Assembly (NCBI RefSeq): GCF_035319885.1
Contig: NZ_CP141285.1
Location: forward strand, 744,001-808,000
DNA from: Altererythrobacter sp. H2
Lineage (GTDB): Bacteria > Pseudomonadota > Alphaproteobacteria > Sphingomonadales > Sphingomonadaceae
Direction of reading: 5' to 3'
Length of the DNA: 64,000 nucleotides
Shown: in pieces, positions 8,557-17,116 of the stretch
How positions within the stretch are numbered: position 1 is the first letter of the stretch
Layout of the letters: the number at the start of each line of letters is the position of its first letter
Notes under the pieces: generated by a model
What the model was told of the DNA's origin: nothing
Database searches by the model: none
Seen by the model: only the letters and a program-made list of their open reading frames with translations
Translations under genes and position numbers: made by a program

Positions 8557-8757
8557 AAGAACTATTCCTTCTACATCTCAGGCCTGATCGGCCTTCAGTC
8601 ATCCTTAAGGGAGACATCTCGTGCAGTCAATAAATCGTATACTCTTTTAGTCCCTTGCAGACACCAATCCCATCGGATAGTGTGCCGATCCAACGAAGGT
8701 TTGCTAATATCCTTATACTTTTTATTCGAGAGGTGCGGGTGTGCTGATGAGTGGCGG

Positions 8758-9486
8758 ATGTCAGCGGTGAAGAAGGCCAAGCGTGCCCTTTCTCTTGCGC
8801 AAAGCATCGTGCGGGACATCGAGGCGGGTCGCCATAACCCGGGTGACAGGCTTCCGCGCGAGGATGAAATGCTCGCGCGTTACGAGGTTGCGCGCGCAAC
8901 TTTGCGGGAGGCTTTGCGGTTCCTGGAATTGCAAGGGGTCATCCATCTCCAGCTCGGCCGTGGTGGAGGTCCCGTCGTAGCCCGTCCGCAGACCGGCGAT
9001 TTTGCAAGCAGTTTGTCATTGATTCTGCATTTCATGGAAGCCGATTTGCGTGGTTTGCTTGAATTGCGCGAAGCAATTGCTCCCGATGTCGCAGGGTATG
9101 CAGCCCAGCGTGCAACTACCGCTGATCTCAGCGCGTTGGCAGGGTGTCTGGCGGAATTGAGGCATCATGAAGCCTCTGATCAATTCGAGGAACTTAATCG
9201 CAGATTTCACGACTTGTTGGGTTGGGCGAGCGGCAATCCGCTGTTCGGTTTGCTGACCTCTGCGATGCATCTGTTGACCCGCGAGTTTTCCCATTCGCTG
9301 GGATATTCGGCACAGGAACGGGCGGTGCAGATGAAGTTTCTGGTGCGGGTGCTCGAGGCAGTGCGGACTGGCGACAGCGCCGCGGCCCGTCAAGCAATGA
9401 GCCGGTTGGTGGCCGGCTCTGCCGTCTATCTTTCGGAGCGCAGCCCCGAGCTGGTCTCGCAGCGGGTGCGGTGGGGGCAGCTGTAG
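8758..9486 (+). CDS. GntR/FadR-family transcriptional regulator
   Basis: 242 residues. An N-terminal winged helix (SIVRDIEAGRHNPGDRLPREDEMLARYEVARATLREALRFLELQGVI) is followed by the GRGGGPVV wing and an all-helical FCD/FadR-type effector domain (LLELREAIAPDVAGYAAQRA, LNRRFHDLLGWASGNPLF). FadR-type regulators bind acyl-CoA or organic acids and usually repress a neighbouring operon. It precedes the catabolic genes on the same strand and diverges from the P450 fragment, so it is the likely regulator of this pathway. The ATG at 8758 begins the compact family N-terminus. Confidence 0.88.
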   Translation: MSAVKKAKRALSLAQSIVRDIEAGRHNPGDRLPREDEMLARYEVARATLREALRFLELQGVIHLQLGRGGGPVVARPQTGDFASSLSLILHFMEADLRGLLELREAIAPDVAGYAAQRATTADLSALAGCLAELRHHEASDQFEELNRRFHDLLGWASGNPLFGLLTSAMHLLTREFSHSLGYSAQERAVQMKFLVRVLEAVRTGDSAAARQAMSRLVAGSAVYLSERSPELVSQRVRWGQL

Positions 9487-9536
9487 AATTTTCAATAGTT
9501 TGAGTGTGCGTTTAGGCAAGTGGCTGGAGAGGAAGA

Positions 9537-10679
9537 ATGGCGTTGAAGAGCCGAATATGCGAAATGCTGGGGATCCGGTACCCGATCCTGCTTGCCGGGA
9601 TGGGCGGAGCGAGCGTTCCGGCGCTGGCGGCTGCGGTTTCGAATGCCGGCGGGCTCGGGGTCCTGGGTGCCGCGGCGTGTTCGCCCGATCAGTTGCGTGA
9701 CTGGATTCGCCAGACCCGGGAATTGACCGACAAACCTTTCGGTGTCGATACGCTGCTCCCCGCGTCGGTCAGGCGCGGCTCTGCCCCTCAAAGCGGTGCT
9801 GCACCCCAAAATCCCATGGATCTGATGGGTGAATATCAGCAGTTCGCGCGCGACTTCATGGATCGTGAAGAGCTTCCGGAGGTCGATGCTGCCGCCGCCA
9901 TGCGGGCGGCGGGCGCGCCTGAAATGGGCAAGGGCGGCCCGCAGTTGTTCTCGAAGGAATTCTTTGAGGCGCAGATGGAAGTGGTGATCGAGGAAAAGGT
10001 GCCGGTTTATGCTGCCGGCCTTGGCAATCCTGAACCGTGGATGGATCGGCTCCATGCCAATGGCACCAAGGTCATGGCGGTGATCGGCAAGGTCAAGCAC
10101 GCCGAACAGGTCGTCGGGTCGGGCATCGACATGATCGTCGCGCAAGGGCACGATGGCGGAGGTCACAACTCGCCGATCGGGACTATTTCCTTGATTCCCC
10201 AGGTGGTCGACGCCGTTGGCGATCGTGTTCCTGTCCTTGGGGCCGGCGGTATCTCGGATGGCCGGGGTGTTGCCGCTGCGATGATGCTGGGGGCAGAGGG
10301 CGCGTGGGTCGGCACGGCATTTCTCGCGACCGAGGAAGCGGGCATCGAGCGCTTCCAGAAAGAGGCGATCACCGAAAGCGGCGATGCCGATACGGTCGTT
10401 AGTCGATCGCTTACCGGCAAACCGGCGCGCATGATCCGTAACAAATGGGCCGACGCCTGGGTGCAGGCCGGAAAGGAGCCTCTGCCGATGCCCTATCAGT
10501 CGATGATCTCCGGCCCGGTCATGGCCTCCGGGATCAAGGCAGAGCGCAAGGATGTCATCCCCGGCTTCGCGGGGCAAGGCATCGGCCTGATCGATTCGAT
10601 CCGGCCTGCCGCCGAAGTGATGCGCGACCTGGTCGATGGAGCCGAGAAGGCGTTGGCGTCCGCTGGTATCTACAAGTGA
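9537..10679 (+). CDS. Nitronate monooxygenase-family flavoprotein
   Basis: 380 residues of the FMN-dependent NMO/2-nitropropane dioxygenase TIM barrel. Family blocks are RYPILLAGMGGAS near the N-terminus, VSNAGGLGVLGAA, VAQGHDGGGHNSPIGTISLI and VLGAGGISDGRGVAAAMMLGAEGAWVGTAFLATEEA (phosphate binding). An insert at about residues 80-150 (QSGAAPQNPMDL, EVDAAAAMRAAGAPEMGKGG) is longer than in the minimal family. In catabolic clusters such proteins often act as flavin-dependent oxidases or reductases on unknown intermediates, so real nitronate activity is doubtful. It begins the operon after GGAGAGGAAG. Confidence 0.88.
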   Translation: MALKSRICEMLGIRYPILLAGMGGASVPALAAAVSNAGGLGVLGAAACSPDQLRDWIRQTRELTDKPFGVDTLLPASVRRGSAPQSGAAPQNPMDLMGEYQQFARDFMDREELPEVDAAAAMRAAGAPEMGKGGPQLFSKEFFEAQMEVVIEEKVPVYAAGLGNPEPWMDRLHANGTKVMAVIGKVKHAEQVVGSGIDMIVAQGHDGGGHNSPIGTISLIPQVVDAVGDRVPVLGAGGISDGRGVAAAMMLGAEGAWVGTAFLATEEAGIERFQKEAITESGDADTVVSRSLTGKPARMIRNKWADAWVQAGKEPLPMPYQSMISGPVMASGIKAERKDVIPGFAGQGIGLIDSIRPAAEVMRDLVDGAEKALASAGIYK

Positions 10680-10697
10680 AGCGCAGGAGGCAAGAAG

Positions 10698-10763
10698 ATG
10701 GCTTACGCCAAAGGTCATGAATTGCGCCGCCCCGTAGAGCCTCTCAGAGCGCTGGGGCAATGA
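10698..10763 (+). CDS. 21-codon leader ORF, probably the displaced N-terminus of the Coq4-like protein
   Basis: ATG at 10698 follows a perfect AGGAGG (10685-10690) at ideal spacing and encodes [21 protein letters not shown]. The RRPVEPLRAL part resembles the extreme N-terminus of Coq4 proteins (RPLEALRAL-type), which should continue into the next frame's [14 protein letters not shown]. The stop overlaps the next start as ATGA. Either an 8-base insertion (net +2) split the gene, or this is a coupled leader. The strong ribosome site belongs to this ORF, not to the downstream ATG. Confidence 0.55.
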   Translation: MAYAKGHELRRPVEPLRALGQ

Positions 10764-11452
10764 GGCAGTTGATTGCCGACAAGGAGGATACGGCGCAGGT
10801 GTTCCGTATCGTCAAGGCATTGTCGGGCAATTCCTATTATCGGAATTTCAATCGCTTCATGAAGTCGAGCGATGGGCGGCGTATCGCTTCCGACCGGGCC
10901 GACCTACTTGAAACCTTGTGCGATCGCAAACGCCTTGCGACCTGTGCGTCTGGCACGCTTGGCCGAGCCTACCTCGATTTTGTTTACGGGGAGGGTCTGA
11001 CAGCAGAAGGTCTGGCGGAAGCCAGCGAGGCCGGAGGTCTGGAGGACCTCGGCGACCCCGATGTTTCCCTCTATCGTCGGCGCCTTCGCGATTCGCATGA
11101 CCTGTTTCATGACGTCGCCGGATACGGCAGGGACGCACTGGGCGAATTGTGCGTGCTGTCCTTCGGAAACGCGCAATTCTATAATCACGGGATCGCTTTC
11201 ATCTTGGGCGTCGGCATTCCCAAGATGAAACTGGAAGCTGCCCAGTTGCCAGTGGCGCGCGCTGCATTTGAAGCGTGGCGCCGGGGCCGGGCTGCAGCCG
11301 ATCTGACCACCTTCTACTGGGAAGAAAATCTCGATCGTCCGTTGGAGGATGTCCGCCGCGAGTTGCGACTGCGTCCGCCGGAGACCTATCAGAGGGTGCG
11401 CGCTCTTTCCGAACAGCTCGAACGCGATTACCAGGCGGTCAGGCAGGCATGA
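10760..11452 (+). CDS. Coq4-like protein
   Basis: 230 residues. The Coq4 family signature HDxxH-x11-E is intact ([17 protein letters not shown]), embedded in the expected [19 protein letters not shown] block; the N-terminal [20 protein letters not shown] and LGRAYLDFV also match. Coq4 binds a divalent metal and works on the C1 position of ubiquinone precursors. Here it sits in a catabolic operon, so the substrate is probably a pathway intermediate rather than ubiquinone; that is inference. The true N-terminus may be the 21-codon ORF upstream in another frame. Its stop overlaps the thiolase-like start (ATGA). Confidence 0.82.
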   Translation: MRQLIADKEDTAQVFRIVKALSGNSYYRNFNRFMKSSDGRRIASDRADLLETLCDRKRLATCASGTLGRAYLDFVYGEGLTAEGLAEASEAGGLEDLGDPDVSLYRRRLRDSHDLFHDVAGYGRDALGELCVLSFGNAQFYNHGIAFILGVGIPKMKLEAAQLPVARAAFEAWRRGRAAADLTTFYWEENLDRPLEDVRRELRLRPPETYQRVRALSEQLERDYQAVRQA

Positions 11453-12621
11453 GCTTAAGCGACAAATCGGCCATCACCGGAGTGGGCGAAACCGCTTTCG
11501 TGAAAGGCACCGAGAAAACCGCGGTCGACATGATGCTGGAAGCATCGCGCAAAGCCATAGCAGATGCAGGGCTGAAGCCGTCGGATATCGACGGCATGGT
11601 TCCTCCGCCGATCTACACCACCTCGGAAGAGATGGCGGCTAACCTCGGTATCGAAGTTCTGCGCTATGCCTCTACGGTCCACATGGGCGGGGCGAGCCCT
11701 ACCACGGCACTCCAGAACGCCGCGATGGCAATTGCCAGCGGCTTATGCGACCATGTGCTGGTGACGCTCGGGTGGAACGGTTATTCCGCCTTGCGGCCCA
11801 AGCCTGGCGCACCGCCGACGCGGCCGATGAACATGAACACCCTGACGAATACGATCCAAGGCTATTACATTCCGTATGGCGTGTTCCTGCCGGTGCAGAT
11901 GTATGCCTGGCTCGCCACCCGGCACTCCCGAATTTACGATATCGGCCCGGAAGCGATGGCGGCCGTTGCACTGGCGTGCCGTCGCCATGCGCAGATGAAT
12001 CCGCAGGCCTTCACTTATGGCCGGGAACTGGATGCCGAAACCTACCATTCCGCGCGCTGGATATCCGAACCCTTTCGCCTCTACGATTGCTGTCTGGAGA
12101 CTGACGGGGCATGCGCAGTCGTGGTTTCGCGAATAGACCGCGCCAGGGACATGCCGCATGTTCCCGTGAGCATCGCCGGTGCGGCTGAAGGGCATCCTTA
12201 CCCCGCCGACGATATCCCTTCGCGTCCCGACCCCTTCAAGATCGGCCTGAGCTACGCCGCGCCGCGCGCGTTCGAAATGGCGGGGGTCGATCGCGAAGAC
12301 ATGGATTTTCTGCAGATCTACGACTGCTTCACCTACGTGGTTCTCCTTCAGCTGGAGGCCCTGGGCTATTGCGAACCAGGTGGACAGGCAGAGTTCGTCG
12401 CGAATGGCCAGATCGAGCTGGGCGGGCGCTATCCCGTCAACACCCATGGCGGCCTGCTGAGCGAGGCCCATGTTTGGGGACTGAACCATGTCGTCGAGGC
12501 GGTGCGTCAGTTGCGCCACGATTGTGGGGAGCGGCAGGTCGAAGGCGCCCAGACCGGCCTGGTGACCGGCTGGGGCGATCTGGGTGACGGCAGTATAGCG
12601 ATTTTGAGGAGGTTTGCGTGA
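11449..12621 (+). CDS. Thiolase-like lipid-transfer/aldolase protein (Ltp2/SCP2-thiolase type)
   Basis: 390 residues of the thiolase superfamily. The family frame is clear ([80 protein letters not shown]). The nucleophilic Cys expected near residue 85 is absent ([21 protein letters not shown]), which is typical of Ltp2-like retro-aldolases rather than true thiolases. Such proteins act with a DUF35 partner to cleave side chains from steroid CoA thioesters. The next gene is exactly such a DUF35 protein, overlapping in GTGA. ATG at 11449 overlaps the Coq4 stop. Confidence 0.87.
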   Translation: MSLSDKSAITGVGETAFVKGTEKTAVDMMLEASRKAIADAGLKPSDIDGMVPPPIYTTSEEMAANLGIEVLRYASTVHMGGASPTTALQNAAMAIASGLCDHVLVTLGWNGYSALRPKPGAPPTRPMNMNTLTNTIQGYYIPYGVFLPVQMYAWLATRHSRIYDIGPEAMAAVALACRRHAQMNPQAFTYGRELDAETYHSARWISEPFRLYDCCLETDGACAVVVSRIDRARDMPHVPVSIAGAAEGHPYPADDIPSRPDPFKIGLSYAAPRAFEMAGVDREDMDFLQIYDCFTYVVLLQLEALGYCEPGGQAEFVANGQIELGGRYPVNTHGGLLSEAHVWGLNHVVEAVRQLRHDCGERQVEGAQTGLVTGWGDLGDGSIAILRRFA

Positions 12622-13094
12622 GCGACGAGAAAGATCTGCCGCCCAAGATGCGCCCCTCGGCGCAGGCCGCACCAGCCAAGCCAAAGCCGCGCCCGCAGGA
12701 TCCGGTGGAGCAGGAATTCTGGAACCGGTGTCAGGACGGCAACCTTTACTTCCAGCAGTGCGAAGGATGCGGCAGTTTTCGGCATTTGCCGCGCTATATG
12801 TGCGCCCGATGCGGTTCTCCTGAATGGTCGTGGGAGCGTAGCACCGGCAATGGCACGCTGTTTTCCTGGACGGTGACCCATCAGGCACTGCATCCCGCCT
12901 TCGCCGGCGAGATTCCCTTCATCGCTGCGGTGGTGGAACTGGAGGAGGGAGTGCGCATGGCAACCCGGCTGGTCGATTGCGCGCTCGACGAGCTTGAGCT
13001 CGATCTGCCGGTCACGCTGGATTTCGAGCCGATCTCCGAAGATTTTCGCCTGCCAGTATTCCGACCCGTCGCGATCGCGCGCGCAGAAGGATAG
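12618..13094 (+). CDS. DUF35 zinc-ribbon/OB-fold protein, partner of the thiolase-like enzyme
   Basis: 158 residues from a GTG overlapping the upstream stop. After a proline/lysine-rich leader come [34 protein letters not shown], a rubredoxin-like zinc ribbon with CxxC pairs CEGC and CARC, then the OB fold ([40 protein letters not shown]). In Ltp2-ChsH2-type systems the DUF35 protein binds the CoA substrate and is essential for aldol cleavage. The overlap supports a stoichiometric complex with the thiolase-like protein. Confidence 0.88.
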   Translation: MSDEKDLPPKMRPSAQAAPAKPKPRPQDPVEQEFWNRCQDGNLYFQQCEGCGSFRHLPRYMCARCGSPEWSWERSTGNGTLFSWTVTHQALHPAFAGEIPFIAAVVELEEGVRMATRLVDCALDELELDLPVTLDFEPISEDFRLPVFRPVAIARAEG

Positions 13095-13100
13095 ACCAAG

Positions 13101-14351
13101 ATGGATCTCGACTACGGACCCCAGTATGACGCGTTTCGCGAGGAAGTGCGCCAGTTCCTGCAAACCCACGGTCACCGCGCACCCGATGGCCAAGGCCGTG
13201 CCGCGCGCCCTTCCCCCGAAGCCGTCGAATGGCAAAAGCTGTTGATCCTGCATGGTTACACGGCGCGTACGATTCCCAAGGAATACGGCGGATACGGAGC
13301 CGAGCCGGACATCCTGAAATCGCGGATCATTGCCGAGGAATTTTCGCGCGCTGGCATCCCCGCAGGCCTTGCGAACCAGGGCATTTCCATGCTCGTTCCC
13401 ACGCTGCTGGAACTCGGAACCGAAGCCCAGAAACGGCAATGGATCGAGCCGACCCTAAATGGCGAGATAGTCTGGTGTCAGGGATATTCGGAACCTGGAG
13501 CGGGATCGGACCTCGCCGCGCTCAAGACCAGCGCCCGCGTCGAAAATGGCGACTTTGTCATCAACGGACAGAAGATCTGGACCAGCACGGCCAAGCAGGC
13601 GGACATGATCTTTTGCCTTGTTCGGACCGAACCGGACGCGCCCAAGCACGGCGGCATCTCCTACTTGATCTTCTCGATGGACACACCAGGGATCGAGGTC
13701 CGACCACTCAAGACCATGACCGGTCATGCCGAGTTCAATGAAACGTTCTTTACCGACGTGCGGGTTCCCCTGGATCAGATCGTCGGGCAGCGCGGGCAGG
13801 GGTGGTACGTGGCCAATGCCACACTGGGCCATGAACGTGGCATGCTGGGCGACCCCGATGCACTGGAAAACCGGCTCCAGGCGCTGGTCAGGCTGATGCA
13901 AAAAGAACGCATCGGCCAGGGTTGCGCAATGGACAACGCCGTTCTGCGTGACCGGCTGGTTGCATTGCAAGCCGAAGTCGCGGCGATGAAATTCAACGGC
14001 ATGCGCATCCTGTCGAACAGCCTTAGGGGGGATGCCGGCGGCATGGCGAAACTTGTCGTGAAGCTGCAGAGCTGTGAGCTCGCCCATCAGATTTCCGCGC
14101 TCGCGATCGACGCAATGGGCGAGATGGGCATACTCTATCACGGAAGCGAGCGCGAGCGCGAAGACGGTGCCTGGCAGTGGAACTACATGTTCCAGCTTGG
14201 TCTGATCATCGGTGGAGGCACCGCCCAGATCCAGAAGAACATCATCGCCGAACGCGGGCTGGAAATGCCGCGCGAACCCAAGTTCGCAACGCCTCCCGCC
14301 GTCGAACAGGCGACGGCCGTTGCAAGCGGGCAGAATAAGGGAGCCGCCTGA
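13101..14351 (+). CDS. Acyl-CoA dehydrogenase (subunit 1)
   Basis: 416 residues, a complete acyl-CoA dehydrogenase. It has the N-terminal helical domain (YGPQYDAFREEVRQFLQTHG), the FAD-binding block WCQGYSEPGAGSDLAALKTSA, the KIWTSTAKQADMIFCLVRT beta domain, and C-terminal GTAQIQKNIIAERGLEMPR. The enzyme oxidises acyl-CoA to enoyl-CoA with electrons passed to ETF. It is followed, overlapping by one base, by a second and shorter dehydrogenase. In steroid side-chain pathways such adjacent pairs form alpha2beta2 heterotetramers, which is the likely arrangement here. Confidence 0.92.
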   Translation: MDLDYGPQYDAFREEVRQFLQTHGHRAPDGQGRAARPSPEAVEWQKLLILHGYTARTIPKEYGGYGAEPDILKSRIIAEEFSRAGIPAGLANQGISMLVPTLLELGTEAQKRQWIEPTLNGEIVWCQGYSEPGAGSDLAALKTSARVENGDFVINGQKIWTSTAKQADMIFCLVRTEPDAPKHGGISYLIFSMDTPGIEVRPLKTMTGHAEFNETFFTDVRVPLDQIVGQRGQGWYVANATLGHERGMLGDPDALENRLQALVRLMQKERIGQGCAMDNAVLRDRLVALQAEVAAMKFNGMRILSNSLRGDAGGMAKLVVKLQSCELAHQISALAIDAMGEMGILYHGSEREREDGAWQWNYMFQLGLIIGGGTAQIQKNIIAERGLEMPREPKFATPPAVEQATAVASGQNKGAA

Positions 14352-15442
14352 TGGATTTCGGACTTTCGCAAGACCAGGAGATGCTCTGCGACGCGATCAG
14401 CCGCACTCTTGCTGATACTTGTCCGCTCGATCATGTGCGCGAATGCGCGGAGGGCTCGGTTCCCTTCAGCGACAACGTGCGTTCGGCGCTGGGCGAAATC
14501 GGCATTTGGGGAATGATGGTTCCCGAGCAACATGACGGGCTCGGGATGACAATGCTCGATGCCGCCGCTGTGGCCGAGCAGCTCGGCTATGCCGTCGCGC
14601 CGGTGCCTTTTATCGGTGCCCATGTACTGGCACCCCTTGCGCTGGCACAGGGCGGTAGCGAGGAGTTGAAGGCGCACTGGCTGCCGAGGATAGCGAAGGG
14701 CGAGGCGCAAATCGCCGTCGCGATCGCGGAAACGGTGGAGATCCGGGACCGGGCAGGCGTGGACTTCGACGGCGCAAAGCTCGACGGAACGGCTTTGTTC
14801 GCGCTCGACTTCCTGGAAGCCGACGCGTTTCTGGTAGCCGATACCGCCGGTCGTATGCACTTCGTAGCTGGCGATGCTGCGGGTCTGGAGAAGGTTGCTC
14901 TCAAAACGATCGACCGCACCCGGAGCGTAGGGGAGCTGCGGTTTTCTGGCGTAGCGGGCGAGGCTCTCGCGGACGATGGTGGGGCCACAGTCAGGCGCCT
15001 GCGGGACGCCGGCCGGGTGCTCCTGGCCGCCGATAGCCTCGGTGCGGGCCAGGCTATGATCGAAAAAGCGGTCGACTATGCCGGGCAGCGCGAACAGTTC
15101 GGACGAGTGATCGGCAGCTTCCAGGCGGTCAAGCATATGTGCGCGGAAATGGCTGCCCGCCATGAACCATGCCGTTCGCTGGTCTGGTATGCCGCCCATG
15201 CGTTCGATGCGACGCCCGACGAGGCTTCGCTGGTGGCATGCCATGCCAAATCACATACGGGCGAAGTCCACCGTTTTGTCGCCCGAACCTCAACCGAGGT
15301 GCATGGGGGGATGGGTTTTACCGATCTCCTAGGTCTGCATTTCTGGTTCAAGCGAATCGGTTTCGACCGCCAGGTTCTGGGAAGTCCCGAAGCGGTCCGG
15401 GCCGAAGCAGCGGCCTTGCAGGGGTGGACGCAGGTCGCATGA
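14351..15442 (+). CDS. Acyl-CoA dehydrogenase (subunit 2)
   Basis: 363 residues of the same family but shorter: DFGLSQDQEMLCDAISRTL, LGEIGIWGMMVPEQHDGLGM, GQREQFGRVIGSFQAVKHMCAEMA and the C-terminal EVHGGMGFTDLLGLHFWFKR. The FAD-binding GYxEPGAGSD block is replaced by a diverged stretch (GEAQIAVAIAETVEIRDRAG). That fits the partner subunit of a heteromeric dehydrogenase in which each subunit supplies half of the FAD site. The TGATG overlap with subunit 1 gives tight coupling. Confidence 0.9.
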   Translation: MDFGLSQDQEMLCDAISRTLADTCPLDHVRECAEGSVPFSDNVRSALGEIGIWGMMVPEQHDGLGMTMLDAAAVAEQLGYAVAPVPFIGAHVLAPLALAQGGSEELKAHWLPRIAKGEAQIAVAIAETVEIRDRAGVDFDGAKLDGTALFALDFLEADAFLVADTAGRMHFVAGDAAGLEKVALKTIDRTRSVGELRFSGVAGEALADDGGATVRRLRDAGRVLLAADSLGAGQAMIEKAVDYAGQREQFGRVIGSFQAVKHMCAEMAARHEPCRSLVWYAAHAFDATPDEASLVACHAKSHTGEVHRFVARTSTEVHGGMGFTDLLGLHFWFKRIGFDRQVLGSPEAVRAEAAALQGWTQVA

Positions 15443-15505
15443 GACGATGAATTAGGCGCACGCTACCGACAAAATCGTGGCCACCAAGGAGAGAGGAATT
15501 AATAC

Positions 15506-17116
15506 GTGATCGACTGGAACCTTGGCGACATCCTTGATGCAATCGAACCTGCGGTCCCGGAAGATGCTCCGGCGCTGATTCACGGCGACCGGATCATTAG
15601 CTGGCCCGAAATGTCGAAGCGTTCGAACAATTTGGCGCGCAATCTGCGCGCGCAAGGTGCAGGCGACGGGGCGAAGATAGCCTTCTACATGCGCAACCGT
15701 TCCGAATACGGGGAATTGATGGCCGCGTGCTTCAAGGGCCGCCTCACGCACGTGAACATCAATTATCGTTACCGTCCCGAGGAGGTTTTCTACATCTTCG
15801 ACGATTCCGATAGCGAGGTAATTGTTTACAGTTCCGAGTTCCGCGACTGCATTCTTGAACTGAAGGAACGGTTGACCAAGGTTCATACATTTGTAGAAAT
15901 CGGCGATGCTTCGCAGATCGCTTCCTTCGCGCTTCCTTACGAAAAACTTGTAGAAGGTAACGGCGCGCCTCTCGATATCGAGCGTTCTCCCGATGACCTG
16001 CTGTTCATATATACAGGCGGTACCACCGGCATGCCCAAGGGCGTGATGTGGCGACACGATGATATGCGCAAGGCTCAGCTCGACGCGCAAAAGCTGCTGG
16101 GTCCGGTTCCCCAGACCATGGAGGAAATGGTGGCCCTGGTGAAGCAGGGCGAGCTTGCGCGCATCACTTTGCCGGCGTGCCCGCTGATGCATGGAACCGG
16201 GTTCATTACTGCTATTGGCACGCTCATGTCGGGCGGGGCCATCGTCACGCTGTCCGATCCATCCTTCGACGCGGAAGAATTGTGGGATGCGGTGGACCAG
16301 CACAAGGTGCAGAGCATCGCCATTGTCGGTGACGCTTTTGCCAAACCCATGCTGCAGGCGCTGGACGCCCACCCGAAGCGCTGGGACACGAGCAGCCTGA
16401 TTTCGATCATCTCGTCCGGCGTCATGTGGAGTAAACAGGTAAAGGCGGGCCTGTGCAAACATATCCCCCAGGTCATCCTCATGGACAGTTTTGGCGCTTC
16501 GGAAGGGCTGGGCTACGGCTTGTCGGTGACGACCGCACAGGGCGGCACCAACACCGCGAAATTCGGGATCGGGGAATTTTGCGACGTATTCGACGAGAAC
16601 GACCGGAAGGTCGAGGCGGGGAGCGGCGTGCCCGGCTTTATTGCCCGCAAGGGCGCAATCCCCACAGGATACTACAAGGACCCGGAAAAGTCGGCCAAGA
16701 CTTTCAGGACGATCGATGGCGTGCGTTACTCCATCCCGGGCGACTGGTGCCGGGTGGAATCCGATGGAAGCCTGACCTTGCTGGGCCGCGGCAGCGTCTG
16801 CATCAACACCGCAGGTGAAAAGGTTTACCCCGAGGAGGTGGAGGAAGTGCTCAAAACCCATCCCGCCATTGCCGACGCGCTTGTCGTCGGGGTGCCTGAC
16901 GAAAAATGGGGCGAAGCGGTGACCGCTGTGGTGCATTTGACCCAGGATGCGGACTTCGACGCGCAAGCGATCAAGGATCACGTGCGCCAGCAATTGGCAG
17001 GCTACAAAACACCCAAGGCGATTTGCCCAACGCAAACCGCCTTGCGCGCGTCAAACGGCAAGGCGGATTATACTACGGCCAAAGAGATCGCGAAAGCGGG
17101 TGCCGGGGCCTCGTGA
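15506..17116 (+). CDS. Acyl-CoA synthetase (AMP-dependent, FadD family)
   Basis: 536 residues from a GTG after AAGGAGAGAGG. Adenylation motifs are present in order: YTGGTTGMPKGVMW (P-loop), MDSFGASEGLGYGL, GDWCRVESDGSLTLLGRGS and the C-terminal hinge INTAGEKVYPEEVEEVLKTHP, with the catalytic Lys expected in NGKADYTT. The enzyme activates a carboxylic acid as its CoA thioester using ATP. In this operon it would supply the acyl-CoA for the dehydrogenase pair and retro-aldolase. 63 bases separate it from the dehydrogenases; its stop overlaps the next start. Confidence 0.93.
   Translation: MIDWNLGDILDAIEPAVPEDAPALIHGDRIISWPEMSKRSNNLARNLRAQGAGDGAKIAFYMRNRSEYGELMAACFKGRLTHVNINYRYRPEEVFYIFDDSDSEVIVYSSEFRDCILELKERLTKVHTFVEIGDASQIASFALPYEKLVEGNGAPLDIERSPDDLLFIYTGGTTGMPKGVMWRHDDMRKAQLDAQKLLGPVPQTMEEMVALVKQGELARITLPACPLMHGTGFITAIGTLMSGGAIVTLSDPSFDAEELWDAVDQHKVQSIAIVGDAFAKPMLQALDAHPKRWDTSSLISIISSGVMWSKQVKAGLCKHIPQVILMDSFGASEGLGYGLSVTTAQGGTNTAKFGIGEFCDVFDENDRKVEAGSGVPGFIARKGAIPTGYYKDPEKSAKTFRTIDGVRYSIPGDWCRVESDGSLTLLGRGSVCINTAGEKVYPEEVEEVLKTHPAIADALVVGVPDEKWGEAVTAVVHLTQDADFDAQAIKDHVRQQLAGYKTPKAICPTQTALRASNGKADYTTAKEIAKAGAGAS

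Noticed and set aside
8595-8757. GntR operator in the P450-regulator intergenic region
   Set aside because: Short TATACT-type repeats are present, but no convincing TNGT-N(0-3)-ACNA palindrome could be picked out by eye.
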